The notes beneath the pieces were generated by a model, which was not told the DNA's origin, ran no database searches, and was given only the letters and a program-made list of their open reading frames with translations. Made by a program: the position numbers and the translations under genes. Below, in pieces: positions 26,036 to 34,357 of a stretch of DNA of 64,000 bases. Origin of the DNA: Myxococcota bacterium (lineage in GTDB: Bacteria > Myxococcota_A > UBA9160 > UBA6930); assembly GCA_028285625.1 (NCBI GenBank), contig JANQOX010000002.1, forward strand, positions 62,001 to 126,000. Direction: 5' to 3'. Position 1 is the stretch's first letter. Each line of letters begins with the position of its first letter.

Positions 26036-26314
26036 TCATCGCGGGCTTCGCCAGTCCGCCGGCCCGTCGTGCTCGAGTGCGAGTCGGTGCGTGCGCTTGC
26101 AGCGCCGGCACTTGATCTCGACCGCGCCGTCGACCACCCGGGCGAGCAGGCTGCCGCAGTGGCAGCGGCACTCGTCCTGCGCGGGGCGATCGGCGGGCTC
26201 GGAGGCGACGGGAGCAGGGGCGGAGATGGCGGGCTCCGGTGTTGAAAATGAAAATGGAAGTCGATTTCGGGCCGGCAGACTACCGGCTTCGGCGGCACCG
26301 CGCCATCCATCCAA
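26036..26314 (-). CDS. Com-like CxC..CxxC zinc-ribbon protein, start uncertain
   Basis: The C-terminal 50 residues match the Com-type zinc ribbon: CRCHCGSLLARV followed by VEIKCRRCKRTH. Phage Mu Com is a translational regulator; cellular relatives are annotated only as Com family. There is no ATG, GTG or TTG in frame near the zinc ribbon, so the TTG at 26314 is a provisional start giving 92 residues, with weak upstream signal. The gene lies 85 bases before the porin gene on the same strand. The zinc ribbon is convincing; the start, and whether it is expressed, is not. Confidence 0.5.
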   Translation of the reverse strand: MDGWRGAAEAGSLPARNRLPFSFSTPEPAISAPAPVASEPADRPAQDECRCHCGSLLARVVDGAVEIKCRRCKRTHRLALEHDGPADWRSPR

Positions 26315-26635
26315 GCCCCCGGAAAGCGTGGATTCCCGGGCGCCGAAGCCCCTGCCCGGAGCGATCCGATGCCCGGCTAAGTCACCCCATCGCCGTGCCC
26401 CGAACGGCGCAACCCCTTGAAAAACGGGGCGAAATGCCTCCGCCTCTAACCGCTTCTTAATGGCGTCGACCGCATTGGATGGTAAACCCGCCCTGCAACC
26501 TGGAACTCGGGGGGCTCGAGACCATCCAGGGCGAGGGGGCCAGCGAGGCGGCAATCAGGCCGCGCCCAGCCCCCGCCAACCATCGACCACCCGACCGCTC
26601 TTGCGGCGGTGAGGAAGAGCACGGAGCACGAACGC
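26315..26635. other. Intergenic region upstream of ArnA-like gene, no clear gene
   Basis: This 321-base stretch lies between the Com-like gene and the ArnA-like gene, which diverge. It contains a few AT-rich patches (for example TTGAAA at 26417 and CTTCTTAATG near 26453) but no -10 box at a proper spacing. I see no gene or repeat in it. It is the likely promoter region for the nucleotide-sugar gene. Confidence 0.4.
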
Positions 26636-27736
26636 ATGTCCAAGAAGAAGGTCATCATCCTCGGCTGCGGCGGCTTCGTGGGGAGCCACCTCGTCGACCG
26701 AATGCTCGCTTCCGGCGAGTACGAGATCGAAGGCTGGGACACCAGCTACGACAAGATCTCCCAGCACCTGGGCAACCCGGACCTCACGTTCCACCAGCAG
26801 TATGTGGACGCCGAGACGACGTTTTCCGAGCTCGAGCCGGTCATTGCCGACTGCGACGCCGTCTTCTCGCTGGCCGCGGTCTGCACCCCGGCCCAGTACG
26901 TGGCGAGCCCGGTCAAGACCATCCAGTCGAACTTCATCGACGCCTACCGGTTGATCGACCTCTGCTCGAAGTACCGCAAGTGGTTGATCCACACCTCGAC
27001 CTGCGAGGTCTACGGCCGCACGCTGTCGAGCTACGTGCCGGACGAGGACTACCAGAACCCCGACCTGTACGAGCAGCGCGAGGACGAGACCCCGCTCGTG
27101 ATGGGGCCGACCACCAATCACCGCTGGAGCTACGCCACCGCCAAGGCGCTGTTCGAGCGGTACATCTTCGCGCACCAGGCCGAGAACGGGATGCCGTTCA
27201 CGATCATCCGCCCGTACAACTGGTTCGGCGCGCGGATGGACTTCATCCCGGGCCGCGACGGCGAGGGCATCCCCCGCGTGTTGGCGTGCTTCATGACGGC
27301 GCTGCTCGACGGCAAGCCCATCCAGCTGGTCGACGGTGGCGAGGCCTACCGCACGATCACGTACATCGACGACGCCGTGGACGCGCTGATGCTGATGCTC
27401 GAGCAGCCCAAGGGCTCGCACAACCAGGTGTTCAACGTGGGCAACCGGGGCGGCGAGGTCACCATGCGCGAGCTGGCGCAGATGATGCGCGAGACCGCCG
27501 CGGAGATCACCGGCAAGCAGGAGTTCCTCGAGCACCCGATCGAGGACATCTCGGGCGAGAAGTTCTACGGCCAGGGCTACGAGGACTGCGACCGCCGCGT
27601 GCCGGACATCAAGAAGGCCGAGTCGCGCCTGGGCTGGAAGGCCAAGACCAGCCTGCGCGAGACCCTGCGCATCACCATGAAGTACTACTTCGACAACTAC
27701 GGCCGCGGTTCGGGTCTCAACCCCAACCAGCCGTAG
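26636..27736 (+). CDS. NAD-dependent epimerase/dehydratase, ArnA-C-like (nucleotide-sugar decarboxylase)
   Basis: The 366-residue SDR protein aligns by eye with the decarboxylase half of ArnA along its length: NAD motif GCGGFVG at residues 10-16, catalytic Thr122 and Glu124 in STCEVYG, Tyr166 and Lys170 in WSYATAK, and an Arg in the C-terminal YEDCDRRVPDI block equivalent to ArnA Arg619. ArnA converts UDP-glucuronate to UDP-4-keto-pentose. Here Cys123 stands where ArnA has Ser433. ATG at 26636 is preceded by a GGAG. No formyltransferase or aminotransferase of the Arn pathway is adjacent, so it may make another nucleotide sugar, such as UDP-apiose or a keto-pentose. Confidence 0.85.
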   Translation: MSKKKVIILGCGGFVGSHLVDRMLASGEYEIEGWDTSYDKISQHLGNPDLTFHQQYVDAETTFSELEPVIADCDAVFSLAAVCTPAQYVASPVKTIQSNFIDAYRLIDLCSKYRKWLIHTSTCEVYGRTLSSYVPDEDYQNPDLYEQREDETPLVMGPTTNHRWSYATAKALFERYIFAHQAENGMPFTIIRPYNWFGARMDFIPGRDGEGIPRVLACFMTALLDGKPIQLVDGGEAYRTITYIDDAVDALMLMLEQPKGSHNQVFNVGNRGGEVTMRELAQMMRETAAEITGKQEFLEHPIEDISGEKFYGQGYEDCDRRVPDIKKAESRLGWKAKTSLRETLRITMKYYFDNYGRGSGLNPNQP

Positions 27737-27754
27737 CCGGTCCCAGCGACCTCT

Positions 27755-27788
27755 GAAGCGCCCGTCCGGGAAACCGGGCGGGCGCTTC
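27755..27788. terminator. Strong palindromic hairpin, bidirectional terminator
   Basis: A 15-base stem (left arm 27755-27769, right arm 27774-27788) closes over a GAAA tetraloop, with one wobble pair only. It lies between the stops of the ArnA-like gene (27736) and the GT2 gene (27806), which converge, so it could stop transcription in both directions. A U tract is missing on either side, which lowers certainty about intrinsic termination. Confidence 0.7.
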
Positions 27789-27805
27789 GCGTTCCAGGGG
27801 CCGGC

Positions 27806-28525
27806 TCAGGCGTAACGCCCGAGCCGGTAACGAGCCATCACCCGCAGGCAGCGCAGGCCGTACCAGATCGGGTTCAGATGCGACTCCTCGTCGCCGTAGA
27901 GCGTCGGGATGCCGAGTTCGTCCACCACCAGGCCCCGCGCCCGGGCGCTGGCGATCACCTCGAGATCGAAGTCGAAGTAGTACGAAAGGTCCTCGAACGG
28001 AATGCTCTCCACGGCCTTGCGGCTGTAGAGCATGAAGCCCGAGTGGTAGTCGGTCATCTGAAGGCCGAAGGTCTTGTTCTCCAGCCAGGTGAGGACGTGG
28101 CCGGCGACCACCTTGTAGAAGGGCATGCCGCCCTCCCGTGCGGTGCCCGACTTGTGTCGCGATCCCTGCAGCACGTCGATGCCGCGCTCGGCCATGTAGG
28201 GGACGAACTCCGGGAGCTTCTCCGGCGGGTATTGGCCGTCGGCGTGCAGGCACACCACGAAGTCGGCGCCGGTCTCGCCACACAGGCGCAGGCCCCTGCG
28301 TACGGCGGCGCCGTAGCCGCGGTTGTCGGGCTGGGTGGCGATGGTGGTGCGCGGATAGCGCTCGGCCAGCTCGCGGCCGACCCGGTCGGTCCCGTCGGTG
28401 CTGCCGTCGTTGATGACGAACACCTGCGCCACGTCGGGCCAGAAGCCTTCGGGGATGCGCTCGAAGACCGAGGCCAGGGTCTGCTCGGCCTGATAGGCGG
28501 GAATGAAGATGGCGGTCTTCGGCAA
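27806..28525 (-). CDS. GT2 glycosyltransferase (dolichyl-phosphate-mannose-synthase-like)
   Basis: The 239-residue protein has GT-A family motifs: IFIPAYQAE at the start, VINDGSTDGT, DNRGYGAAVRRGL and a DxD-like HADGQYPP. This resembles polyprenol-phosphate sugar transferases, which use nucleotide sugars and lipid carriers at the inner face of the membrane. The start is TTG at 28525, with GGAGG six bases upstream. The convergent ArnA-like gene may supply its sugar nucleotide, by analogy with ArnC and ArnA, but this is inference. Confidence 0.85.
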   Translation of the reverse strand: MPKTAIFIPAYQAEQTLASVFERIPEGFWPDVAQVFVINDGSTDGTDRVGRELAERYPRTTIATQPDNRGYGAAVRRGLRLCGETGADFVVCLHADGQYPPEKLPEFVPYMAERGIDVLQGSRHKSGTAREGGMPFYKVVAGHVLTWLENKTFGLQMTDYHSGFMLYSRKAVESIPFEDLSYYFDFDLEVIASARARGLVVDELGIPTLYGDEESHLNPIWYGLRCLRVMARYRLGRYA

Positions 28526-28656
28526 GGTGTCCTCCGGGCGGAGGAGGGTAACGATTCCCCGGCCGCGGTCGGCAAGCGTGGCGGCTGGGTCCGGGGGCTC
28601 ACGGGGGCGGCAGATCGGCCGTGTCCCGTTCGGGCCGATCGTGCCAAGCTCTGGCC

Positions 28657-30156
28657 ATGAACCTGATGATGCTGCTCGAGATGGCGTCCGGCGCCCACGG
28701 GGATCGCACCGCAGTCCAGTGCGGGGACGCGCGCCTGACCGTCGAGGGCCTGATGGCCGCGGCCGGCCGGGCCAGCGCGTTGGCGGGCGCACAGGTGGCG
28801 GAGCACCTCGCGTTCCTGGACGAGACCAGCGAGGCACTGCCCGTCGCGTTGTTCGCCAGTGCCTGGGCTGGGGTTCCCTTCGTGCCGCTCAACTACCGGC
28901 TGACCGACGCCGAGCTCGACGCGCTGCTCGATCGGGTGTCGCCGTGTCTGCTCGTGACGTCCGACACGCGAGCGCCTTCGCTCGCAGGGCGCGACGGCGT
29001 CGAGGTCGTCTCCCGTTCGGACTTTCTCGCCGCGGCGCAAGCGGGCGAGCCGCCGGATCCCGAGTGGGACATGGACCCCGAAGCGATCGCGGTGCTGCTG
29101 TTCACCAGCGGCACCACCGGCGCCCCCAAGGCCGCGGTGCTGCGTCACAAGCACCTGGTCTCCTACGTGCTCGGCAGCGTCGAGTTCGGCGCGGCCGCGC
29201 CCGAAGAGGCGGCCCTGGTGAGCGTTCCGCCCTACCACGTGGCCGGGGTGGCCGCGACGTTGAGCGGCGTCTACGCGGGCCGCCGCGTGGTCCAGCTGCC
29301 GGCCTTCGACGCGGCGGCCTGGCTCGACCTCGCCGAAGCCGAGAGCGTGACCCACGCGTTCGTGGTGCCCACGATGCTGGCGCGGCTCGTCGAAGGGCTG
29401 GACGCGCGAGGCTCCACCGGTCCGGCCTCGTTGCGCGCACTGGCGTACGGTGGCGGCAAGATGCCGCTGCCCGTCATCGCGCGGGCCATGGCGCGGTTTC
29501 CCGACACCGCATTCACCAACGCCTACGGCCTCACCGAGACGAGTTCGACGATCGCGCTGCTCGGGCCCGACGCGCATCGCGAGGCCGCCGCCAGTGAGGA
29601 CGAGGCCACGCGGCGCCGCCTGGCCTCGGTCGGTCAGCCGCTGCCGGGCGTCGAGGTGGAGGTGCGCGACGAGCACGGCGTGGCGCTCGGCCCGGGCGAA
29701 CGGGGGGAGATCCACGTGCGCGGCGAGCAGGTTTCGGGCGAGTACCTCGGTCGGGGCAGCACGCTGCTCGAAGGCGGTTGGTTCGCGACCCGCGACGGCG
29801 GCCATCTCGATGACGCGGGCTACCTCTTCATCGAGGGCCGCGTCGACGACGTGATCGTTCGCGGAGGGGAGAACCTCTCGCCCGGCGAGATCGAGGACGT
29901 CCTGCACGAACACCCCGACGTCGTCGACTGCGCGGTGGTGGGAGTTCCCGACGAGCAGTGGGGAGAGGCGGTGGCGGCGGCCGTGGTGCCGCCCCCGGGC
30001 CGCGGAGCCGACGCCGAGTCGTTGCGCCAGTTCGTGAAGGAGCGCCTTCGCTCGAGCCGCGTACCAGAACGCATCCGCTTCGTCGAGGCGCTGCCCTACA
30101 ACGAGACCGGCAAGCTGCTGCGCCGGAAGGTCCGAGAGGACCTCTCGAAGGGCTGA
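28657..30156 (+). CDS. Acyl-CoA synthetase (AMP-binding family)
   Basis: The 499-residue protein activates a carboxylic acid to acyl-CoA by way of an acyl-adenylate. The P-loop motif LFTSGTTGAPKAA, the NAYGLTETSS block and the C-terminal RKVREDLSKG region (with conserved ETGKLLRRK lysine) are present. Its substrate could be a fatty acid, sterol side chain or aromatic acid; genes such as the crotonase some 4 kb away would fit lipid catabolism. ATG at 28657 is the start. Confidence 0.9.
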   Translation: MNLMMLLEMASGAHGDRTAVQCGDARLTVEGLMAAAGRASALAGAQVAEHLAFLDETSEALPVALFASAWAGVPFVPLNYRLTDAELDALLDRVSPCLLVTSDTRAPSLAGRDGVEVVSRSDFLAAAQAGEPPDPEWDMDPEAIAVLLFTSGTTGAPKAAVLRHKHLVSYVLGSVEFGAAAPEEAALVSVPPYHVAGVAATLSGVYAGRRVVQLPAFDAAAWLDLAEAESVTHAFVVPTMLARLVEGLDARGSTGPASLRALAYGGGKMPLPVIARAMARFPDTAFTNAYGLTETSSTIALLGPDAHREAAASEDEATRRRLASVGQPLPGVEVEVRDEHGVALGPGERGEIHVRGEQVSGEYLGRGSTLLEGGWFATRDGGHLDDAGYLFIEGRVDDVIVRGGENLSPGEIEDVLHEHPDVVDCAVVGVPDEQWGEAVAAAVVPPPGRGADAESLRQFVKERLRSSRVPERIRFVEALPYNETGKLLRRKVREDLSKG

Positions 30157-30168
30157 GAGACAGCCGCG

Positions 30169-30498
30169 CTACTTCGGCGGAAAGGTCCGCGCAAAGTCGA
30201 CGCCCCGGGCGACCCACCCCGAGAGTGCCGTGCTCGATCGGAGGCCCTCGCGCGCGACGTAGACCATGCCCTTCATGGGTCGGCCCGTGAAGTCCATGGG
30301 GCGCGCATGCTTGCGCGCGAGGGCCGCGTCGTAGCCGTCCGGGCCCACGCGGACCATCAGCTCTTCGCCCACCACGCCGCACGCCATGTTGCCGCGGATG
30401 AGAAAGCAGAGTCCGCCAAACATCTTGCGCTCGCTCACGCCGTGGTTGCCGCCGATCGCGCGTCGAATGCGCACGGCCAGCTTCTCGTCGTAGGCCAC
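30169..30498 (-). CDS. TfoX/Sxy N-terminal domain protein
   Basis: The 109-residue protein matches the TfoX N-terminal domain alone: MFGGLCFLIRGNMACGV, LMVRVGPDGYDAALA and an FTGRPMKGMVYV tail. Full TfoX activates competence genes, but single-domain proteins of this type are common in bacteria and their function is not established. It sits five bases after the stop-side of the aldo/keto reductase gene, on the same strand, and faces the convergent acyl-CoA ligase. Confidence 0.9.
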   Translation of the reverse strand: MAYDEKLAVRIRRAIGGNHGVSERKMFGGLCFLIRGNMACGVVGEELMVRVGPDGYDAALARKHARPMDFTGRPMKGMVYVAREGLRSSTALSGWVARGVDFARTFPPK

Positions 30499-30503
30499 GG
30501 CGC

Positions 30504-31406
30504 CTAGGGCCTACGGCCCAGGGCGTCCGGACGCACGTCGTCCAGGCCCGGTGCGAAGAGTGTGGTCACGCCGAGCCGCGCCTCCGCCTCTTGCATCGCC
30601 GCCTCGTCCGGGGCCCCCGAGAAGCTGCGCGCCGCCTCGATCGTCGGCCACAGGATGCGCAGGTCGCTGGCCGTGTTCACGAAGATCCCGGGTCGTGCGA
30701 GGGCCCAGTGGACCGCCCGCTCGATGTCCGCGGGCTCTCGGAACGGCTCGTACCAGGTGTTGCGGTCGCGCTCGCGAAAGTTCTCCCAGCGTCGCCGTGC
30801 CACGGCCTTGATGGTCTGCACGGCCACGCCGCGCTCGGCGGCCAGGGCGAGCAGCGCCTCGAACGAGGCCGCGTACTCGGGCAGGGCCATCATCGTGTGG
30901 TTGTAGGGCGTGAGCACCGAATCGAATGCGAAGCGCTCGAGCGAGCGGCGGTGCATCTCCGCGGCCATGCGCCCGTGGCCGGTCACGCCGATGAATCGCA
31001 CCAGCCCCTCGTCCCGCGCCTCGACGCACGCGCGCAGCGCGCCGTCGTCTCCCAGGGCGCGCTCCCACTCGTCGGGCTTCACGAGGTTGTGGAGCTGGAT
31101 CAGGTCGACATGGTTCGTGCCCATGCGCTCGAGCGAATGACGGATCTGGTCGCGTGCCTCGGCGTACCCGCGCTCGCCGGTCTTGGTCGCCAGGAAGAAG
31201 GCATCCCGGTGCCGAGCCAGGGGGCGCTTGAGCCGATCTTCGGAGGGCCCGTACGAAGCTGCGACGTCGATGTGGTTGACGCCTTCTTCGAGCAGGCGAT
31301 CGATGACACGCTCGGCCTCGTCGTCGTCCACGGCCCAGAGCGCCGCCGCGCCGAAGAGGATGCGCGAACTCCGATGGCCAGTGCTTCCGAACGGGAGTGT
31401 TTCCAT
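30504..31406 (-). CDS. Aldo/keto reductase
   Basis: The 300-residue TIM-barrel oxidoreductase has the AKR tetrad: Asp in HIDVAASYG, Tyr in that same block, Lys in FFLATKTGER, and His in DLIQLHNL. It should reduce aldehydes or ketones with NADPH. The subgroup lacks any cofactor loop distinctive enough to name a substrate. ATG at 31406. The TfoX-like gene follows after five bases and is probably in the same transcript. Confidence 0.9.
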   Translation of the reverse strand: METLPFGSTGHRSSRILFGAAALWAVDDDEAERVIDRLLEEGVNHIDVAASYGPSEDRLKRPLARHRDAFFLATKTGERGYAEARDQIRHSLERMGTNHVDLIQLHNLVKPDEWERALGDDGALRACVEARDEGLVRFIGVTGHGRMAAEMHRRSLERFAFDSVLTPYNHTMMALPEYAASFEALLALAAERGVAVQTIKAVARRRWENFRERDRNTWYEPFREPADIERAVHWALARPGIFVNTASDLRILWPTIEAARSFSGAPDEAAMQEAEARLGVTTLFAPGLDDVRPDALGRRP

Positions 31407-31465
31407 CCCCCAAGCCTAGCGCCCCCACCGATGTGCGGACGCGACCTGGGGGACTCCGACTCGGG

Positions 31466-32395
31466 TCAGGAGGTGGGCTGGTCGGGATCGAGGACCTTCT
31501 TGGCCAGGGTGACCATGGAGGCGACATCGGACAGGTTGGCAGGGATCACGAGTGTGTTGCCCGAGCGGGCCAGGTTGCCGAACTGCTCGACGTAGTCCTC
31601 AGCGACTCGCAGCTGCATGGCCTCGTTGCCGCCCGGCTGGCGCAGCGCTGCGGCCACCCGCTCCAGGCCCTCGGCGGTGGCGTTGGCGATCGAGAGGATC
31701 GCGGCGGCCTGGCCCTCGGCCTCGTTCACCTGCTGCAGCCGGTTGCCCTCGGACTCCTTGATCACGCGCTGCTTCTCGCCCTCGGCCTCGTTGATCTTCG
31801 CGTCGCGCTCGCCCTCGGAGGTCAGCACGACTGCGCGCTTCTCGCGCTCGGCCCGCATCTGCTTCTCCATCGCGTGCAGAACGTCCGCCGGCGGGTTGAT
31901 GTTCTTGATCTCGTAGCGCAGCACTTTCACGCCCCACGGGTTCGACGCCTTGTCGAGTTCGCTGACGACGTTGGCGTTGATCGCCGCCCGCTCCTCGAAG
32001 GTGCGGTCGAGGTCGATCTTGCCGATCTCGCTACGCAGCGTCGTCTGGGCCAGCTGGGCGATGGCGAAGATGTAGTCGCCGATGCCGTAGCTCGCGCGCT
32101 GGGCATCCATCACCTGCAGGTAGAGCACGCCATCCACGCCCACCTGCACGTTGTCGCTGGTGATGCAGATCTGCTCGGGGATGTCGATCGCACGCTCCTT
32201 GAGCGTGTGCTTGTAGGCCGCCTTCTCGACGAACGGCACCAGGATGTGGAAGCCCGCCGCGAGGGTCCTGCTGTACTTGCCGAGGTTCTCCACCACGTAG
32301 GCGCTCTGCTGGGGCACGACCACGGCCGTCTTGGCCAGGACGAGGACGATGAGCCCCACCACCGCGAGGACGGGAACGACGATCAGGGTATCCAT
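31466..32395 (-). CDS. SPFH/stomatin-family membrane protein (QmcA/slipin-like)
   Basis: The 309-residue protein has an N-terminal membrane segment (residues about 3-25), an SPFH domain (YVVENLGKYSRTLAAGFHILVPFVEK and RSEIGKIDLDRTFEERAAINANVV parts) and a long charged coiled coil. These are oligomeric scaffold proteins of membrane microdomains. It sits directly behind an NfeD gene on the same strand (12-base gap), the conserved NfeD-stomatin pair. Confidence 0.93.
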   Translation of the reverse strand: MDTLIVVPVLAVVGLIVLVLAKTAVVVPQQSAYVVENLGKYSRTLAAGFHILVPFVEKAAYKHTLKERAIDIPEQICITSDNVQVGVDGVLYLQVMDAQRASYGIGDYIFAIAQLAQTTLRSEIGKIDLDRTFEERAAINANVVSELDKASNPWGVKVLRYEIKNINPPADVLHAMEKQMRAEREKRAVVLTSEGERDAKINEAEGEKQRVIKESEGNRLQQVNEAEGQAAAILSIANATAEGLERVAAALRQPGGNEAMQLRVAEDYVEQFGNLARSGNTLVIPANLSDVASMVTLAKKVLDPDQPTS

Positions 32396-32407
32396 GGGTT
32401 CTCCTTG

Positions 32408-32854
32408 CTACGAAGGGCGAGACGCGGCCGGACGGACGTCGAGCACGACACCGTGGGCCGCCACGACCTCGGCGCGTGCGCCCGCCTCGAGCGGGCCCGC
32501 CGACGTGTTGTGCACGGTCCAGGAGGTGCCGCGCAGTTCGGCCTCACCCTGGGCACCGGCCGCGATGGTGCCGCGGATGACGGCAATCTCGCCGATCAAT
32601 GCGTGTTGGGGGTCACTCGGGCTCGCGCGCAACTTGTCGTACACGCGCCGGCGAAAGAAGACCATCGACCCCGCCGCGAGCACACCGAAGGAAGCCCATT
32701 CGGCCCACATCGGCGCGTCCACGCCGGCGATCTCGAGCAGTCCTACGGCGAGCGCGGAGATGCCGAGGAAGACGAGATAGAACTCGGCATCGACCACGGT
32801 GAGCTCGGCTGCGAGCAACACCACGCCTACGACGATCCAGCCCCACCAGGGCAT
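32408..32854 (-). CDS. NfeD family membrane protein
   Basis: The 148-residue protein has three N-terminal membrane helices and a C-terminal OB-fold (IGEIAVIRGTIAAGAQGEAELRG.SWTV). It is the short NfeD form that partners stomatin-like proteins. ATG at 32854 was chosen over the in-frame GTG at 32860, because the ribosome site AAGGGGG directly abuts the GTG but is five bases from the ATG. The pair likely organises a membrane protein complex. Confidence 0.9.
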   Translation of the reverse strand: MPWWGWIVVGVVLLAAELTVVDAEFYLVFLGISALAVGLLEIAGVDAPMWAEWASFGVLAAGSMVFFRRRVYDKLRASPSDPQHALIGEIAVIRGTIAAGAQGEAELRGTSWTVHNTSAGPLEAGARAEVVAAHGVVLDVRPAASRPS

Positions 32855-33045
32855 GGTCACCCCCTTTCCACGCCATTCTACGCGCGGAGGCCCCTTCTGG
32901 TTCGGACATCTGAGGGGAACGCCTTAGGGCGGCGGGGTTCCGCTACGGTGCGCGCTCTCCACCGCCACCGTCGCGGTGCGTGCAGCCACCGCGGTACACT
33001 GCCGCCTCGGCGACGACACGACGAGGGGCCGAGCCGGGAGGTCGC

Positions 33046-33354
33046 ATGAAGCTCAAGGGCGGTACGCGCAAGAAGAGTGCAGTCTGCGCCACGCAGGTCA
33101 TGGTGATCGCAGCGCCGGAGGGCGAGGTCGATCTGACCTGCGGTGGCGCACCCATGTTGGACGTTGCAGAGGAGGCCCCGGCCGGTGGGGCCCCGGCGCC
33201 CGATGCCAAGGACGGGACCCAGATCGGCAAGCGCTACGTGGACGGGTCCGGCGACCTGGAACTCCTGTGCACGAAGCCGGGAGAGGGCACCTTGGCGGTC
33301 GGGGGGACCGCGCTCGTCCTCAAGGAGGCGAAGGCGCTTCCGTCGTCCGACTGA
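33046..33354 (+). CDS. Small Cys-containing protein next to crotonase, unknown
   Basis: This 102-residue protein starts MKLKGGTRKKSAVCATQVMVI and has three Cys in similar settings (SAVCATQV, DLTCGGAP and ELLCTKPG), with acidic loops between beta-strand-like stretches. I do not recognise a family. It starts at ATG 33046 with GGGAGG seven bases upstream, so it looks like a real gene, and the crotonase follows after a ten-base gap. Small partners of lipid-degradation enzymes with little annotation are known in actinobacteria, but I cannot say this is one. Confidence 0.7.
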   Translation: MKLKGGTRKKSAVCATQVMVIAAPEGEVDLTCGGAPMLDVAEEAPAGGAPAPDAKDGTQIGKRYVDGSGDLELLCTKPGEGTLAVGGTALVLKEAKALPSSD

Positions 33355-33364
33355 GGCACGCGCC

Positions 33365-34354
33365 ATGCTGGGACTCCGCGAGGCGTTGGACCGGATTGCG
33401 GGTCCCGCCGCCGCGGCCGAGCCGCCCTCGGACCCGCCGCTGCTCGCGGTCGACCTGCGCGACGCACGCGATCGCGAAGCGAACCCGGCCCTCTGCGCGG
33501 CGTTGCGGGCGCTTCCCGCGGTGAGCGTCGCGCTGGCGGCAGACGAAGACCATGGGGCGTCGGGACTGGCCGCTTCGTTCGACGTGGTCGTTTCCGACCC
33601 GGCGTCCCTGGACGCGCTGCGTGCGGCCGTGGCGGCCCGTCCCCAGGCGGCAGTCGCGCTGGTGCAGCTGCTGCGTGGCTTCGATACGCGAACCGTCGAG
33701 GCGGGCCTCGTGGCCGAATCGGTGACCTACGGCCTGCTCCAGGCGGGCGCCGAGTTTGCGGACTGGCTGGCGCAGCGCGGGCCCGCCCGAACGCTGGCGC
33801 CGGCCGAGCGCGTGCTCGAGGTCGAGCGGCGGGGCGACCGCCTGCTGCTGACCCTCGCGCGCCCAGAGCGCCGCAACGCGTTCGGCACGGCCCTGCGCGA
33901 TGCGCTCTGTGAGGCGCTCGCCGTCGCGCACGCCGACGCGAGCATCACCCACGTCGCGCTTTGCGGCCTCGGGCCCGACTTCTGCAGCGGGGGCGATCTC
34001 GACGAGTTCGGCTGCGCTCCCGACCCGGCTACGGCCCATGGCATTCGCATGCTGCGCTCGCCCGCCCGCGCGTTGGCCGGTTGCGCCGACCGGGCACACG
34101 CGTTGGTACACGGGGCGTGTGTCGGGGCTGGCGTCGAGCTACCGGCCTTCTGCGCCCGCCTGGAAGCGCGACCGGACGCGTGGTTCTGCCTGCCCGAAGT
34201 CGGGATGGGCCTGATCCCTGGAGCGGGCGGCACCGTGAGCCTGCCCCGGCGCATCGGACGCCAGCGCACGGCGTGGATGGCGCTCAGCGGCGCGCGTGTC
34301 GACGCGGCGACGGCACGCGAGTGGGGTCTGGTGGACGCGGTCGTCCCGGGCTGA
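33365..34354 (+). CDS. Crotonase (enoyl-CoA hydratase/isomerase) with N-terminal extension
   Basis: The C-terminal about 190 residues form a crotonase domain, with oxyanion-hole and catalytic blocks GPDFCSGGDLDEF, HGACVGAGVELPAFC (Glu in the Glu144 position) and PEVGMGLIPGAGG (Glu in the Glu164 position), so it should be active as a hydratase or isomerase on a CoA ester. The first about 140 residues look like a degenerate crotonase-like half (LLAVDLRD, VALAADED, VALVQLLRGF and ESVTYGLLQAGAEF). Length is 329 residues, longer than usual (about 260). ATG 33365; the EamA gene follows three bases later. Confidence 0.85.
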   Translation: MLGLREALDRIAGPAAAAEPPSDPPLLAVDLRDARDREANPALCAALRALPAVSVALAADEDHGASGLAASFDVVVSDPASLDALRAAVAARPQAAVALVQLLRGFDTRTVEAGLVAESVTYGLLQAGAEFADWLAQRGPARTLAPAERVLEVERRGDRLLLTLARPERRNAFGTALRDALCEALAVAHADASITHVALCGLGPDFCSGGDLDEFGCAPDPATAHGIRMLRSPARALAGCADRAHALVHGACVGAGVELPAFCARLEARPDAWFCLPEVGMGLIPGAGGTVSLPRRIGRQRTAWMALSGARVDAATAREWGLVDAVVPG

Positions 34355-34357
34355 CCC

